Notes: a model not told the origin generated them from the sequence alone. Shown: positions 23,773-32,438, numbered from the stretch's first letter. The stretch: DNA of 32,438 bases from Muricoccus nepalensis (GCF_006438825.1 NZ_RCZP01000049.1:1-32438); one strand, 5' to 3'. Program-made: numbers and translations.

Positions 23773-25157
23773 GCTTGCTCCCCCGGCGCGGTGGAACCGG
23801 GCCGGCCGGCCGCGTCCCACATCAGCCGCGGGTCGAAGGCCGAGGCCGCGAGGATCGTCAGCACGACCACGCCCGCGAAGCAGGTCGCGCCCACCGCCGC
23901 GTCGATGGACGCCAGGTTGCCGAAGCGCACGACGGCGATCAGCACGGAGACGACGAAGACGTCGATCATCGACCAGCGCCCGATCGCCTCCACGGCGCGG
24001 TAGAGCCGCGTGCGGTCGCGGAGCCGGGCGGCGGAGCGCCGGTGGATGCCGACCAGCATCACCACCAGCCCCGCCAGCTTCAGCACCGGCACCATCACGC
24101 TGGCCAGGAAGACGATGAGGGCCAGCGGCCAGAACCCGCTGTACAGGAACTCCGCCACGCCGCCGAGGATCGTGTGCGGCCCGCCCCGGCCGAAGGTGAC
24201 GATCACCATCACCGGGTAGATGTTGGCCGGGACGTAGAGGACGAGGGCCGCGAGGAGGAGCGCCCAGGTCCGGGCGACGCTGTTCGGCTTCCGCGGGTGC
24301 AGGCGCGCGGCGCAGCGCGGACAGGGCGACCCCGCCGGCGCCGCGGCCAGCAACCGGCAGCAGTCGCAGCTGATGGGCGGCGCCCGGCCGGCCTCCGCCT
24401 CCGGCCAGCCATACCGCCCCGCCGCGGTCGCGCCATGCCTCTCCAGCGCGTCCCAGACAAGCTGCGGCTCCAGCACCGCCCGCACCGCCACCAGCGTCAG
24501 GGCCAGCGCCGCGACCCCGTAGGCGGCCGGCCCCACCTCCACCTCCGCCAGATCGCGCAGCCGCGTGTAGGAGACGAGGGCACCGAAGAGGAACACCTCC
24601 ACCATCGCCCAGCTCCCCAGCCGCTCGTGCCAGCGGAAGGCGTGGAAGAGCCCGCGCGGCGGGTGCCGAAGCCGCAGCCCGAGGAGGACGCCGACGAGCA
24701 ACAGCAGCCGGGCGAGCGGCGCCAGGACCAGCGTCAGCACCACCAGCGCCGAGAGGGGCACGAAGCCCTGCTCGATGAAGGCCGCCGCGCCGGTCTCGAC
24801 GCCGCTCGTCCGCAGCCGGCCGAGCAGGTTCAGGCTGAGGAAGGGGGAAGCCATGGTGATCGCGTAGAGCACGAGCCCGGCGATCCCGAGGGCGAGCGGC
24901 GCGTCGAGGGAGCCGGACGGGCCGCGCAGCACGGCGTCGCAGCGCGGGCAGCAGGCCTCGGTCCGACGGGCAAGCGCGGGCAGGCGCAGCACCTCGCCGC
25001 AGCCGTCGCATTCCAGCGGGCGGCGCGCCGGTGCCGGGGCTGGCAGGGTGGCTGGCACGGGGGCCGGCGCGGCGGCAAAGGCCGGCATCAGACGGCGGGC
25101 ACCGGCGGGAGTCGGCGTCCGGTCGAGCCCGCGGGATGGCCGGGCCGCGCGCTGCAT
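23769..25157 (-). CDS. pqiA: PqiA-like inner-membrane protein
   Basis: The protein has 462 residues as drawn. It has two PqiA halves, each with a zinc-ribbon-like pair (C50-x2-C53 with CCPRC near 69-73, then SCDCC with PCPRC near 270-285) and about four transmembrane helices (for example LGIAGLVLYAITMASPFLSL and LLLAALVLYVPANIYPVMVI). PqiA is the inner-membrane partner of PqiB and probably loads or unloads lipid. The start is uncertain: ATG 25157 has a weak GAAGA upstream, and ATG 25088 (23 residues later) would still keep the first zinc ribbon. The family usually begins close to the first CXXC, so a shorter form is possible. Confidence 0.9.
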   Translation of the reverse strand: MQRAARPSRGLDRTPTPAGARRLMPAFAAAPAPVPATLPAPAPARRPLECDGCGEVLRLPALARRTEACCPRCDAVLRGPSGSLDAPLALGIAGLVLYAITMASPFLSLNLLGRLRTSGVETGAAAFIEQGFVPLSALVVLTLVLAPLARLLLLVGVLLGLRLRHPPRGLFHAFRWHERLGSWAMVEVFLFGALVSYTRLRDLAEVEVGPAAYGVAALALTLVAVRAVLEPQLVWDALERHGATAAGRYGWPEAEAGRAPPISCDCCRLLAAAPAGSPCPRCAARLHPRKPNSVARTWALLLAALVLYVPANIYPVMVIVTFGRGGPHTILGGVAEFLYSGFWPLALIVFLASVMVPVLKLAGLVVMLVGIHRRSAARLRDRTRLYRAVEAIGRWSMIDVFVVSVLIAVVRFGNLASIDAAVGATCFAGVVVLTILAASAFDPRLMWDAAGRPGSTAPGEQA

Positions 25158-25254
25158 CGGGTCTTCGGCAAGGTTGCTCCGCCCTGGCTACGATCGAGCA
25201 ATGCCACAGCGCTCCGGTCGGTTTCCTGCCCGGATCGTTATTTCGGGAAAACGC

Positions 25255-26229
25255 CTACTCCTCGAGGTGGAGCTCGCGGATGAGGGCGCCGACGACGGCC
25301 TCGTCCGTGGCCATCCGCCGGCCGATCTCCCCGCGCCCGAGATAGGTGGCGCGAACAGCCTGCTTCTCTGCGACCTCGCGGTAGGGCGCGCCCTCGACCA
25401 CGCGGCGGCAGGCCTCCTCCAGGCGGGTCGTCACCGCCTCCGGCGTGCCGGCGCGGACGAAGAGCCCGCCATAGGTCACCGAGGCCACCCGCCCGAGGCC
25501 GAGCTCCTCGACCGTCGGCACCTCCGGCATGGAGGGGAGCCGCTCCGAGGAGGCGACGGCGAGGGAGCGGAGATTCAGGGATTGCACGAGGAAGCTCGTG
25601 GCCATGCCGATGTCTAGCGTGCCGGAGAGAAGGTTCGTGGCGAAGTCCGCCTCCCCCCGGTAGGGCACGTCGACCAGCCCGACGCCGGCCTGCCGCCAGA
25701 TCTGCTCGCCGAGCAGGTGCGGCCCCGAGGCCGGCCCCGTGTGGCCGTAGCGCAGCCGCCCCGGGTTCGCGCGGGCGTGGTCGACCAGCGCGCGGAAGTC
25801 GCGGAAGGGCGAGGAGGGCGGGACCGCGACGTGGAAGACGTTCTCGAAGGTCTGACAGATCGGCACGAAGCTGTCCCGGCCGTAGCCGAGGTTCTTCACC
25901 CGGTGCGTCTGCACGACGATCGGCGTCACGGGGGTGAAGGCGAGCGTGTAGCCGTCGGCCGGCGCGTTCGCGAGGGCGGCCATCCCGATGGTGAGCGAGG
26001 CCCCCGTCCGGTTGTTCACCACCGCCCGCTGCCCGAGGATCCCGCCGAGCTCGGTCGCGAAGACGCGCGCCATAAGGTCGGTGCCCGAACCCGGGGGCAG
26101 CGGCATGATGATCTGCAGAGGGCGGTCCGGGTAGGTCTCGGCCAGGGCGGGGCGGGGTCCGAGGGCCAGCAGGGCCGCTCCCAGGGACCAGGCCAGGGCC
26201 AGCCGGCGCGACGGCAGCTTCCTCGTCAT
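25255..26229 (-). CDS. Bug-family (TctC-like) periplasmic solute receptor 2
   Basis: The protein has 324 residues from ATG 26229. The signal peptide ends near PALAETYPDRP, followed by the Bug signature YPDRPLQIIMPLPPGSGTDL. The loops VVNNRTGASLTIG and DGYTLAFTP line the carboxylate pocket. No TctA or TctB gene is in the window. It lies downstream of the UxaA-UxaA-Ldh2 genes on the same strand, separated from Ldh2 by about 217 bases with a strong hairpin, so it may be cotranscribed in part. Its ligand is plausibly the sugar acid or hydroxy acid used by those enzymes. A longer frame from 26362 in another register is not protein-like. Confidence 0.94.
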   Translation of the reverse strand: MTRKLPSRRLALAWSLGAALLALGPRPALAETYPDRPLQIIMPLPPGSGTDLMARVFATELGGILGQRAVVNNRTGASLTIGMAALANAPADGYTLAFTPVTPIVVQTHRVKNLGYGRDSFVPICQTFENVFHVAVPPSSPFRDFRALVDHARANPGRLRYGHTGPASGPHLLGEQIWRQAGVGLVDVPYRGEADFATNLLSGTLDIGMATSFLVQSLNLRSLAVASSERLPSMPEVPTVEELGLGRVASVTYGGLFVRAGTPEAVTTRLEEACRRVVEGAPYREVAEKQAVRATYLGRGEIGRRMATDEAVVGALIRELHLEE

Positions 26230-26417
26230 CGAACGTCATCCTCTCCGGTCGAGCCTTCGCCGCGCGCCGCCCCCGTGTGGCGCCCGGGCAAGGGCGACGC
26301 GTCGGAAGCCCGCCGGGCGGGTCGTTGGCCGCATCTGACCGCGCGTCCGGCCGGAAAGCCATCGATAGATGTTCATCGGTCCATGAAGCGGCTGCATGAT
26401 CCGCCGCCTCGCCGCCT

Positions 26418-26442
26418 CGCCGCCGCGGCTGCCGCGGCGGCG
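26418..26442. terminator. Strong GC hairpin just after the Ldh2-family gene
   Basis: CGCCGCCGCGGC and GCCGCGGCGGCG are exact reverse complements around a single T. The palindrome starts four bases beyond the stop codon of the minus-strand Ldh2 gene. No T-run follows. It could attenuate read-through into the Bug gene or stabilise the upstream mRNA 3' end. Confidence 0.55.
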
Positions 26443-26446
26443 CCCC

Positions 26447-27490
26447 TCAGGGGATCGGCACGCCGAGCCTCTCCGCCCAGGGCCGCAGGCCGTCCAGGAT
26501 GCCGTCCCTCAGCCGGACGCCGTCCCTCTCCGCAGCCGCGCGGTGGCGGAGGCCCGCCTCGCCCGGCAGGCGCACCGGCGGGCCGCCGGGCCGGGGCGCG
26601 CTCGCCCGGCAGCCGCCGGTGATGACGTCGGTCTCCCGCCGGAAGGCCTCGGCGCCGCCGAAGGCCGAGGGGTCGAAGACCTGCAGGAAGACGGCGTTGC
26701 CCATCGGCCGCGTCCCCTCCGCCCGCCCGTGCCCCGAGAGGCCCTGGCTCAGCGCCTCCGCCGCCAGGGCCCAGCCATAGCCCTTCTGGCCGTGGTCCTG
26801 CCCGCCCGCCGGCAGCACCGTGCCGCCGCGCTGGAGCACGGTCGGGTCGTCGGTCGCCTGCCCCTCCGCGTCCATCAGCCAGGGCCGGTCGTAGCGCCGC
26901 CCCTCGCGCGCGAGGCGGAGCGCCATGTTGTTGGTCGTGATGGAGGCGCTGACGTCGATCAGCACGGGGTCGCCCCCCGTCGGGAAGCCCATGGCGAAGG
27001 GCGCGGGCGACAGCGCGCCGGCGGTGCCGCCGAAGGGGGCGACGGTCGCCACCCCGGGGGCGGAGGAATGGATGGTCAGCACCATGCCCCGCGCCGTCGC
27101 GCGCGCTGGATAGGCCGCGAGGCAGGCGATGTGGTGGCCGTTGCCGATCGCGACCGCGGCCATCCCGTGGCGCGCCGCGCGCTCCATCGCGAGGTCAATC
27201 GCGCGGACCATCAGCCAGGGCCCGGGCAGGCGTTGGCCGTCCCAGGCCAGGCAGGCGCCGCGGTCGGAGACCACCACCGGTTCCCCGGTGACGGCGAGCG
27301 CCCCCGCCTCGATCTCGTCGAGGTAGCGCGCGGCGAGCGACAGGCCGTGGGTGTCGTGGCCGAGCATGTCGGCCTCCACCAGGATCTCGGCGACGGCCGC
27401 GGCCTTCTCTGCGTCCATCCCCGCCGCGCCGAAGAGGGCGGCCGCGAAGCCGCGCAGGCGCCCGGCCGGGAGGCCTTCCCCGCCGCTCAC
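26447..27490 (-). CDS. Ldh2-family (malate/lactate/ureidoglycolate-type) NAD(P)-dependent dehydrogenase
   Basis: The protein has 347 residues from a GTG start that overlaps the upstream UxaA stop (GTGA). Family marks are EADMLGHDTHGLSLAARYL near residues 40-58, the active-site His region GNGHHIACLAAYPARAT, the SPAPFAMGFPTGGDPVLIDVS cofactor-loop region, and GQDHGQKGYGWALAAEAL. The family (malate, sulfolactate, diketogulonate and ureidoglycolate enzymes) oxidises 2-hydroxy acids or reduces 2-oxo acids without a Rossmann fold. In this operon it would act on the 2-oxo product of the dehydratases, or make their substrate. It is cytoplasmic; the specific substrate is unknown. Confidence 0.92.
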   Translation of the reverse strand: MSGGEGLPAGRLRGFAAALFGAAGMDAEKAAAVAEILVEADMLGHDTHGLSLAARYLDEIEAGALAVTGEPVVVSDRGACLAWDGQRLPGPWLMVRAIDLAMERAARHGMAAVAIGNGHHIACLAAYPARATARGMVLTIHSSAPGVATVAPFGGTAGALSPAPFAMGFPTGGDPVLIDVSASITTNNMALRLAREGRRYDRPWLMDAEGQATDDPTVLQRGGTVLPAGGQDHGQKGYGWALAAEALSQGLSGHGRAEGTRPMGNAVFLQVFDPSAFGGAEAFRRETDVITGGCRASAPRPGGPPVRLPGEAGLRHRAAAERDGVRLRDGILDGLRPWAERLGVPIP

Positions 27491-29031
27491 GCCACGACCC
27501 CGATCGGCCAGGGCACGAACTCGTCCCGCCCCATGCCGCTCAGCTCGCTCTTCGTCCGCTCGCCGGAGGCGTGTCGCAGCAGCCGCTCGAAGATGCGCTG
27601 GCCCATCTCGGCGACCGTCGCGTCGCCGTCGATGATGGTGCCGCAATTGATGTCCATGTCGTCCACCATCCGCTCGTACATGGGGGTGTTGGAGGCCAGC
27701 TTGATCGTCGGCGCGGGCAGGGAGCCGAAGCAGGAGCCGCGGCCGGTGGTGAACATCACCATGTTCGCGCCCCCCGCGATCTGGCCGGTGGCCGAGACGG
27801 GGTCGTAGCCCGGCGTGTCCATGAAGACGAGGCCGCGCGCCGTGACGGGCTCCGCGTACTCGTAGACCTCCATGAGAGGCGAGTTGCCCCCCTTCTTCGC
27901 CCCCCCGAGCGACTTCTCGAGCACGTTCGCCAGGCCCCCCGCGTTGTTGCCGGGGCTGACGCGGCCGTTGATCTGGGTGTCGCGGCCCTCGCTGTGGGCG
28001 AGCCACCAGTCCATCCGGGCCACGAGCTTCCGCCCGACCTCGGGGGTCACCGCGCGGGCGGTCAGCGTGTGCTCCACCCCGAAGATCTCCGGCGTCTCGC
28101 TCAGGATGGCCGTGCCCCCGTGGCGCACGAGGATGTCCATGGCTGCGCCGAGGGCGGGATTGGCCGAGAGGCCCGAGAATCCGTCCGACCCGCCGCACTG
28201 CATGCCCACCACGAGGTGTGAGGCCGGGACCGGCTCGCGCGAGACCGCGTTGGCCGCGGGCAGCATCGCCTCGACCATCGCCCGCCCCGCCTCGACCGCG
28301 CGGCGCAGCCCGCCGGTCTCGCTGATCACCAGGGTGCGCAGCGCCGGCCCGGGCTCGAGGCCCGTCTCCCGCAGGAAGCCCTCCAGGCCGTTGCCCTCGC
28401 CGCCCGCCGCGATGAGGAGGGCGGCCGCCGTGTTCGGGTGGCGGAGGGTGCCGGCGATGGTCCGGCGCAGCAGCGCCATCGGCTCGCCGGAGCGCTCCAT
28501 GCCGTCGCCGAGCTCGTGGACGAAAGGGGCGACGCCGTCGACGTTCGGGTAGTCGCGCAGCCGGTCCGGCGTGAACCAGTCGGCGATCTTCCGGGCCGCT
28601 GTGCCGCCCGCGTTGCCGAGCACGAAGACGCCGACATGGTTGCGCGTGGCGACGCGGCCGTCCGGCCGGCGGATCCCCAGGAACCGGGCCCGGCGCTCCT
28701 CCGACAGGAGCTCCGTCGGCCGGTAGTCCCGGCCGAAGGCGTAGTCCTTCTCCACGGCGTCGAAGAGGATGTTGTGGCTGTGCATCCAGGTGCCGGGCGC
28801 GAGGTCCTCGGAGGCGTAGCCGATGACGGTGTTGTACTTCAGCACCGCCTCCCCCTTCGCGATCGGGCGGGCCGCGATCTTGTGGCCGGCCGGCACGTCG
28901 TGGCGCGTGACGGTGCCCTCGCTCGGCACTGCTGTCCCGGCGGGCACCGGCATCCGCGCGACCACGACGTTGTCGGCGGGGTCGAGCCGGATGAAGGGGT
29001 TGGCGTTGGGGCGCGGGGGGCTGCCGTCCAT
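27487..29031 (-). CDS. UxaA/GarD-family dehydratase, paralogue A (keeps SAF His and QCGGSD)
   Basis: The protein has 514 residues from ATG 29031, with AAGGAG seven bases upstream. The N-terminal SAF domain (about 15-95) keeps PAGHK and the TWMHSHN motif (His84, His86). The core begins [15 protein letters not shown]. The classic [19 protein letters not shown] is intact (Cys279), as are GRGSCFG (Cys434) and DINCGT (Cys463). Three positions that are Cys in paralogue B, and in typical members as I recall them, are replaced: Ala141 (GNAGG), Asp176 (ELGDGME) and Gly211 (AAGGEGN). The family dehydrates sugar acids such as altronate and galactarate with a metal. It is downstream of paralogue B by 21 bases and upstream of the dehydrogenase. 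Confidence 0.92.
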   Translation of the reverse strand: MDGSPPRPNANPFIRLDPADNVVVARMPVPAGTAVPSEGTVTRHDVPAGHKIAARPIAKGEAVLKYNTVIGYASEDLAPGTWMHSHNILFDAVEKDYAFGRDYRPTELLSEERRARFLGIRRPDGRVATRNHVGVFVLGNAGGTAARKIADWFTPDRLRDYPNVDGVAPFVHELGDGMERSGEPMALLRRTIAGTLRHPNTAAALLIAAGGEGNGLEGFLRETGLEPGPALRTLVISETGGLRRAVEAGRAMVEAMLPAANAVSREPVPASHLVVGMQCGGSDGFSGLSANPALGAAMDILVRHGGTAILSETPEIFGVEHTLTARAVTPEVGRKLVARMDWWLAHSEGRDTQINGRVSPGNNAGGLANVLEKSLGGAKKGGNSPLMEVYEYAEPVTARGLVFMDTPGYDPVSATGQIAGGANMVMFTTGRGSCFGSLPAPTIKLASNTPMYERMVDDMDINCGTIIDGDATVAEMGQRIFERLLRHASGERTKSELSGMGRDEFVPWPIGVVA

Positions 29032-29052
29032 GGGTTTGCTCCTTCCTGCCGG

Positions 29053-30579
29053 TCAGGCCAGCACGCCGACGGGCCAGGGCACGAACTCGTTCAGCCCCAT
29101 GCCCTCGATCTCGCCCTTCGTCGGCTCGCCCGAGGCGTGGCGCAGCAAGGCCTCGAAGACGCGGGCGCCCATGGCCTCCACGCCGAGAAGCCCGTCCAGC
29201 ACCGGGCCGGCGTCGAGGTCGGTATCTTCCGCCAGGCGCGCGAAGGCCTCGCTGCTGGCCGCGATCTTGACGGTGGGGGCCGGCTGCGAGCCGAAGGCGG
29301 TGCCGCGGCCGGTGGTCATCGCCACGAGCGTGGCCCCGCCCGCGATCTGGCCGGTGACGGAGACGGGCTCGTAGTCCGGCGTGTCCATGAAAACGAGGCC
29401 CGGCCCCTCGACCCGCTCGGCGTAGCGGCGGACGGCGGAGATCGGCGCGTGACCGGCCTTGAGGGCGCCGTCCTGCGCCTTCTCGAGCGCGCTGGCCAGG
29501 CCGGCGGCGGCCTGCGCCTCGTCGAGGGCGCCGTTGACCGCCGTGTCCCGCCCGCGGCCATAGCCATGCCACCAGTCGAGCCGCTCGCGCAGCGCCGCCG
29601 CGATGGCGGGCGAGGCGGCGCGCGCCAGGAGGGAGTCGCCCAGGGGCAGGAGCTCCGGCGTTTCCGACAGGATGGTCGTTCCCCCGGCGGCGAGCAGGAG
29701 GTCGACCGCCACGCCGAGCGCCGGGTTGGCGGAGAGGCCGCAGAAGCCGTCCGGGGTCGCGCCCTGCAGCCCGAGGACGAGGCGGGAGGCCGGGACAGCC
29801 TGGCGCCGGGCCGCGTTGGCGGCGGGCAGCATGCGCTCCACCATGCCCTTCGCCGCCTCGACCGCCCGGCGGATGCCGCCGACCTCCTGGATGGTCACCG
29901 TCTGCAGCCGCTCCCCGACGGCCAGCCCTTCCTGCTCGAGGAAGCTGCGAAGGTTGTTGCGCTCGCAGCCGAGGGCGATGACCACGGCGCCCGCCGTGTT
30001 GGGGTGCCGGATAAAGCCGGAGAGCGTGCGGCGGAGAAGGTCCATCGGCTCCCCCGTCATCTCCATCCCGCAGCCGATCTCGTGGATGTAGGGCACGACG
30101 GCGTCGACGTTCGGGAAGGCGGCGAGCCGGTCCTCGTCGAACCAGTCGGCCGCCTGGCGCGCCGCGGTCGCGCCGCAGTTACCGACCACGATCACCCCGA
30201 CGGTGTTGCGGGTGCCGACTCGCCCGTCCTCCCGAAGGTATCCCTGGAAGGTGGCGCCGGCCGGCGGCGCCAAGCCTTCTCTGGGTGGAGGAAAGCGGAA
30301 CGCGCCTGGCGCGAGGTCCGCCCGCAGGTCGGAGGGGCGCAGGCGGGTCCCGGCCCGGAGGGCAAGCGCCGCCCTTCCTATCGGCAGTCCGCCCCGGACC
30401 AGCGTCTCGCCGGCTCCGATGTCCCTTGCCACGATCTTGTGGCCCGGCAGCACCGCCTCGGCCACGGTCGGACCATCCGCAAGCCTGTCGCCGGGGGCAA
30501 GGGCGTGGCGAGCAACGAGGAGGTTGTCGTCCGCGTGGAGACGAAGAGCCCGGGCCGTGCCCAACGTCATCACCGCCAT
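29053..30579 (-). CDS. UxaA/GarD-family dehydratase, paralogue B (keeps N-side Cys, lost QCGGSD and SAF His)
   Basis: The protein has 508 residues from ATG 30579, with GGGAGG five bases upstream. The layout is as in paralogue A, with [14 protein letters not shown] opening the core. Here Cys135 (GNCGA), Cys170 (EIGCGME) and Cys205 (ALGCERN) are present. The QCGGSD motif has become QGATPD (Gly273), the later Cys sites are Ala428 (GRGTAFG) and Ala457 (DLDAGP), and the SAF HxHN motif is replaced by LRPSD. It carries an extra Cys280 (DGFCG) where A has Ser. It is unlikely to be a conventional stand-alone dehydratase. It is the first gene of the likely uxaA-uxaA-ldh2 operon. Confidence 0.92.
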   Translation of the reverse strand: MAVMTLGTARALRLHADDNLLVARHALAPGDRLADGPTVAEAVLPGHKIVARDIGAGETLVRGGLPIGRAALALRAGTRLRPSDLRADLAPGAFRFPPPREGLAPPAGATFQGYLREDGRVGTRNTVGVIVVGNCGATAARQAADWFDEDRLAAFPNVDAVVPYIHEIGCGMEMTGEPMDLLRRTLSGFIRHPNTAGAVVIALGCERNNLRSFLEQEGLAVGERLQTVTIQEVGGIRRAVEAAKGMVERMLPAANAARRQAVPASRLVLGLQGATPDGFCGLSANPALGVAVDLLLAAGGTTILSETPELLPLGDSLLARAASPAIAAALRERLDWWHGYGRGRDTAVNGALDEAQAAAGLASALEKAQDGALKAGHAPISAVRRYAERVEGPGLVFMDTPDYEPVSVTGQIAGGATLVAMTTGRGTAFGSQPAPTVKIAASSEAFARLAEDTDLDAGPVLDGLLGVEAMGARVFEALLRHASGEPTKGEIEGMGLNEFVPWPVGVLA

Positions 30580-30682
30580 GCGCGCTCCTCCCGCTCCTCG
30601 TTCCCTCCTGTCTAGACCGGCTTTCCCGATCGGCCGAGTCCGGTGCCGGAGTACGGGTGAGGCGTGACGGGCCCGGGCGGCC

Positions 30683-31786
30683 TCAGGCCACCGTGTCGGC
30701 CATCTTCGCGCCGCGCGCTCCGAGCGGTTCCTCAGGACCTTCGGTGGTGTCCCTCTCCGTCTGCCGCTCCATCTCCGCGTCGAGCTCCGCCCCCACCAGG
30801 ACGATGGCGGTCGAGATCCAGATCCAGGTCATGAAGCCGATCACCGCGCCGAGCGCGCCATAGGTCTCGTTGTAGCTGCCGAAATTGGCCACGTAGAAGG
30901 AGAAGCCGGCCGAGCCAAGGAGCCAGGCCACCGCGGCAAAGGCCCCGCCCCAGCTCACCCAGCGCCAGCGGGCCGTATCGCGGCTCGGGCCGTAGCGAAA
31001 GAGACAGGCGAGCAGCACGCCAACCGCCGCGAGAAGCAGCGGCCAGCGCAGCACCCGCAGGAGGGTCTCGAAGGTCGAGCCAAGCCCGACATAGTCCAGC
31101 AGGATGGGGAGGACGACGACCGCGGCCATGGCGAACAGGGCGAAGAGGATCGCGCCGATGGTGAAGGCCAGGGTGGTGAGCGTGCGGCGGACGAAGCCGC
31201 GCTTCTCGTCCTCCTCGTAGACGACGTTCAGCGCGTCGAAGACCGCCTTCGTCGCCCCGTTCGCGCTCCAGAGCGATAGAAGGAGGCCGGCCGCGGCCCC
31301 GAAACCAAGGGTGCCGTCCCCTTGGGACGCAACCCGGCGCACCTGTTCCGAAATGATGTCCATGCCGCCTCCCGGCACGAAGCCCGAGAGCGACGCCAGA
31401 TGGTCGTTGATCGTCCCAGGGTCGGCAAAGAGGCCGTAGAGCGACACCATGGCGCTGAGCGCGGGAAAGAGGGCCAGGATCGCGTAGAAGGTAACACCGG
31501 CCGCCTCGGTCAGAAGCCGGTCCTTGGACGCTTGCGACGCGGTGCGCCGCAGGATGTCCCACCAGCCCCGCGCGGGGATATCGGAGGGCTTTGTGGCCGA
31601 CTGGCCTCGATTCCCGACGCTCTGAAAATGATCTTGGCCGGAAGGGTTCGATGCGCGCGACCCATGCTCACCAGAGCCTTGGACGGCTACGGTCTGTTGC
31701 CGACGCGAAAATCCCGTGGCCATCAACCCAATCGTCGCCGCCGTCGCCGCGATGAGCAGGCCAAGCCGCTTTGTCCCGTCGTTCAT
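30683..31786 (-). CDS. YihY/BrkB-family inner-membrane protein
   Basis: The protein has 367 residues from ATG 31786, with GGAG five bases upstream; a GTG at 31792 is the less likely start. The family core begins near residue 75 (GWWDILRRTASQASKDRLL), followed by TEAAGVTFYAILALFPAL and six hydrophobic segments (for example LTTLAFTIGAILFALFAMAAVVVLPILL and GAVIGFMTWIWISTAIVLVGAELDAE), ending in a charged tail. The first 70 residues add a separate short hydrophobic segment (LGLLIAATAATIGLMATGF) and a polar linker, which is variable in this family. BrkB/YihY proteins are widespread; the old RNase BN assignment is wrong and their role is still unsettled. The gene is downstream of the rrn end, separated by a strong hairpin. 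Confidence 0.92.
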   Translation of the reverse strand: MNDGTKRLGLLIAATAATIGLMATGFSRRQQTVAVQGSGEHGSRASNPSGQDHFQSVGNRGQSATKPSDIPARGWWDILRRTASQASKDRLLTEAAGVTFYAILALFPALSAMVSLYGLFADPGTINDHLASLSGFVPGGGMDIISEQVRRVASQGDGTLGFGAAAGLLLSLWSANGATKAVFDALNVVYEEDEKRGFVRRTLTTLAFTIGAILFALFAMAAVVVLPILLDYVGLGSTFETLLRVLRWPLLLAAVGVLLACLFRYGPSRDTARWRWVSWGGAFAAVAWLLGSAGFSFYVANFGSYNETYGALGAVIGFMTWIWISTAIVLVGAELDAEMERQTERDTTEGPEEPLGARGAKMADTVA

Positions 31787-32045
31787 GCTCACTCCAACGC
31801 TGCGTGGCCGCGCTGGCTGTCGTCACCGACACCGCCGCGGCGGCTGCTTCTGGAGAACTGAACGCTGCGGGGCGCTGCTCGCTGCAACCGGTTGGCGAAA
31901 GACGGTCGAGCCCGGTCGCGGGTGTAGGAGACGAACAAGTTCTTACCAGACACCAACGCCCCGGCGCTTGGGGCGTCGGGGCGTTGGTGTGGTGCTTGGT
32001 TGGTGAGGTGTGCGTTGGCGTCGCGTGGTGTGGTGCCGTGTGTTT
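31787..32045. other. Spacer between the rrn end and the YihY gene
   Basis: There is no gene. It contains the rrn terminator-like hairpin (31951-31989) and then the upstream region of the YihY/BrkB gene. The GT-rich stretch at 31985-32045 has no clear structure. Confidence 0.6.
31951..31989 (-). terminator. Long hairpin terminating the rrn/tRNA-fMet transcript
   Basis: CACCAACGCCCC pairs perfectly with GGGGCGTTGGTG, with further inner pairing, about 57 bases after the tRNA-fMet 3' end. On the minus strand it is followed by TCTGGTAAGAACTTGTT, only weakly U-rich. Its size and position fit the end of an rRNA operon. Confidence 0.7.
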
Positions 32046-32122
<77 letters not shown>

Positions 32123-32159
32123 TGAGGTGATGGTAGGATTGACGTTCCGGTCTGGTGGT

Positions 32160-32271
32160 CTGGCGCCGACCGACTCTCCCGTGTCTTAGGACACAGTACC
32201 ATAGGCGCAGGGTGGTTTCACGGCCGAGTTCGGGATGGGATCGGGTGTGGCACACTCGCTGTAGGCACCAG
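32160..32271 (-). rRNA. rrf: 5S ribosomal RNA
   Basis: On the minus strand, terminal helix CTGGTGCC pairs with GGCGCCAG. Conserved 5S blocks are present: CCCGATCCCATCCCGAACTCGGCCGTGAAA and, toward the 3' end, GGTACTGTGTCC-AAGACACGGGAGAGT (shown in pieces). Length is about 112 nt; the exact ends could differ by a few bases. Confidence 0.95.
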
Positions 32272-32397
32272 GCCACCGGGCCGGAACGTCTGATGGTGTT
32301 CCCCTGGTGAGGGGGAGGATGGCGAGGTGTGAGGGGGTAGCGCGTTGGTGCTGCGTGCGGCGAGGGTTTGGGCCCTCACGCGGCGTGTGTTGAGGAG
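32272..32397 (-). other. 23S-5S internal spacer
   Basis: This stretch of about 126 bases between the 23S 3' end and 5S is G/T-rich on the plus strand. No gene is seen; it is processed out of the rrn transcript. Confidence 0.6.
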
Positions 32398-32438
32398 TTC
32401 GATCGGGCGATTAGGACCGCTCGGCTGCGCTTGTTACC
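32398..32438 (-). rRNA. rrl: 23S ribosomal RNA, 3' end (partial)
   Basis: The last bases of the window on the minus strand read AAGCGCAGCCGAGCGG, then TCCTAATCGCCCGATCGA, the conserved 3' terminal region of alphaproteobacterial 23S rRNA. The gene continues beyond the window. The exact 3' end is estimated. Confidence 0.8.

Noticed and set aside
21482-25157. pqiABC considered as something unusual because it follows a Bug receptor gene
   Set aside because: All three genes have normal length, order and four-base overlaps for a Pqi operon. The 97-base gap from the receptor gene does not require a functional link.
26447-29572. One continuous 1041-codon frame suggesting a fusion of dehydratase sequence and the Ldh2 protein
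   Set aside because: Only the last 347 codons are protein-like. The upstream part is an off-frame reading of the UxaA genes. The GTGA overlap at 27487-27490 shows two separate genes.

Overview
The window is high-GC DNA of an alphaproteobacterium, most likely in or near Acetobacteraceae (Roseomonas-like). The evidence is very GC-rich third codon positions, two orphan Bug-type solute receptors, and an rRNA locus ending 23S-5S-tRNA-fMet on the minus strand at the right edge. The taxonomic placement is an inference from gene content, not a measured identity.

Layout. Positions 1-1073 are a lower-GC, gene-poor stretch with a broken IS5-family transposase, abutting the 3' end of a tRNA-Ser(UGA) gene (1074-1163), a typical island boundary. 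A small hypothetical gene (1238-1669) follows. Next is a large class III cyclase/STAND-ATPase/TPR signalling protein (1748-4681, minus). Divergent from it is a tightly overlapping plus-strand operon: subtilisin-like S8 protease, radical SAM/SPASM protein, PqqD-like protein and an unknown 187-residue protein (4798-8675). A Crp-type regulator (8645-9340, minus) converges on this operon, and an MFS transporter (9616-11049) is divergent from it. A shared 14-bp CRP-like element lies in both divergent intergenic regions. The block therefore looks like a self-contained cAMP-Crp-controlled peptide/protein modification system, and it is the best candidate here for an undescribed system.

The middle holds a minus-strand group of LysR regulator, HMG-CoA-lyase/CoA-transferase fusion and Bug receptor (11088-15302). 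It is followed by plus-strand yghU, a PanE/ApbA-family reductase and a 1266-residue secreted RTX protein (17618-21418) with Calx-beta domains, a TolB-like propeller and three near-identical 324-bp repeats.

The right half, all minus strand, holds pqiABC (21482-25157), a second Bug receptor, an Ldh2-family dehydrogenase, two tandem UxaA-family dehydratases, a YihY/BrkB membrane protein, and the rrn end. The two UxaA paralogues have reciprocally lost conserved cysteine and histidine motifs. Each keeps what the other lacks, which suggests an obligate heteromeric enzyme. With the dehydrogenase and Bug receptor they look like a sugar-acid uptake and catabolism unit.
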